A stretch of 64,000 nt of DNA from Rusavskia elegans (Eukaryota > Ascomycota > Lecanoromycetes > Teloschistales > Teloschistaceae): NCBI GenBank assembly GCA_011316305.1, contig SAUG01000137.1, positions 99,004 through 163,003 on the forward strand, given 5' to 3'. Position numbers and translations under genes: made by a program. The notes under the pieces are model-generated. The model saw nothing but the letters and a program-made list of their open reading frames with translations, did not search any database and was not told the DNA's origin. Numbering within the stretch: position 1 is the stretch's first letter; each line of letters starts with the position of its first letter. Shown piece after piece: positions 63,213 to 64,000 of this stretch.

Positions 63213-63462
63213 ATATTACTAGTAAAAGATAAAAAAAGAAACGATAACTACGAGGAATATTTATCTATAAAAATTTCTATTCTAAATTATTAGTAGAAAT
63301 ATATATTATATTATTAAATAAATTTAAAATAAAATTTTAAAAAATAATTATTTATATTAATTAAACTAGGATATAGATTCTACTATAATATATTCGGTAC
63401 TAGTAAACTAATATTTATTTTATTTATCGAACTATTAGTTTACCGGGTACTAAAATCTAAAT
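63213..63462 (+). mobile_element. Ret-B copy 6, 5'-truncated
   Basis: Only the last about 250 bp of Ret-B, starting at the TACTAGTAAAAGATA position and ending ACCGGGTACTAAAATC plus an AT-rich tail. Truncation at the 5' end is typical of LINE-mediated insertion. It begins 14 bp after the copia element. Confidence 0.65.
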
Positions 63463-64000
63463 AAATTAAATAAATAATAAATTAAATTTTTTAAAATCTA
63501 TTCCGTATTTTATTATAGTTACTAACGATATATATAGCGATAGTTTTCTTTTAGTATTTAATCTCGACTATTTTCTATAAATTTACTAATTATATTTCTA
63601 CTAATTATTATTAATAATCTCTATATCTAAATTATAAATATTTAGTCTATAGCTTTAAAATTAATTTAGCGAACCGATAGAAAAATCTTCTATTATTCTA
63701 TTTCTAATATAAATTCTAATAATACCGTAACTTATTATCTACTACTAATAATAACTTTAAAAAGAATAAATATCGAATAATAATAGAAAAAATTTAAAAA
63801 TAAATTCCTATTATAGCTAGTAGAAGCTATAAATAAAATCTAATTATCTATAATAGTAACGTTTAAATATATCTACTATCTAGAAAAAGCTTTTAATAAA
63901 CTAGCCGGATACGTTTTAAAATATATAAATATCTAAAAAAGATATAATTATTAGTAATTTTAATATAATTAATATATTTTAAATAGCTAATATAAACTTT
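63463..64000. other. AT-rich stretch with no recognised feature
   Basis: Stop-filled, no family match found; the window ends inside it. Confidence 0.4.

Overview
This window looks like a gene-free, AT-rich repeat block from a filamentous ascomycete (Pezizomycotina) genome. CpA and TpG are scarce almost everywhere, TpA is in great excess and CpG is well kept. That is the pattern left by repeat-induced point mutation (RIP, CpA to TpA on both strands). It turns Gln/Arg/Trp codons into stops, so no reading frame above about 77 codons survives. I find no functional gene, no genuine tRNA or rRNA gene and no CRISPR array. The content is nested, mutated transposable elements, which I placed by their terminal repeats and target-site duplications (TSDs).

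Layout. 1-9340: a long fold-back element (about 430-1440), three copies of a 160-bp hAT-like MITE with 8-bp TSDs, one copy of a TA-flanked terminal-inverted-repeat element (T1), and four tandem units of about 206-230 bp. 9341-18500: copies of a tRNA-headed SINE of about 425 bp (SINE-A), interleaved with a retroposon of about 1 kb (Ret-B); both have long TSDs. 19024-22250: T2 and T1 elements, then a SINE-A whose body has expanded into about 31 copies of a 14-bp unit. A 365-bp Ret-B derivative inside that array has largely escaped RIP. 24480-27510: two solo LTRs, one interrupted by T1. 28847-37330: a complete Ty1/copia-type element on + with 176-bp LTRs. About 38030-42376: an internally deleted copy of it on -, whose right LTR is split by a SINE-A. 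42376-51200: T2, T3, solo LTRs and more SINE-A. 51315-55463: a T2 element split by a 3.3-kb LTR element that carries only a recognisable gag. 55579-63199: a second complete copia-type element on -, with a perfect 5-bp TSD.

How the parts relate. Ret-B and SINE-A both end in an ACTAAAAYCAAAA-like 3' tail and have 11-15 bp TSDs, which fits mobilisation by one LINE machinery (inference). All seven TA-flanked elements (families T1, T2 and T3) enclose a tRNA-like module with RNA polymerase III box sequences; I consider this the most unusual feature. Element nesting gives a relative chronology. The un-mutated Ret-B derivative at about 21.6-21.95 kb is probably a late arrival or too divergent or short to be recognised by RIP.
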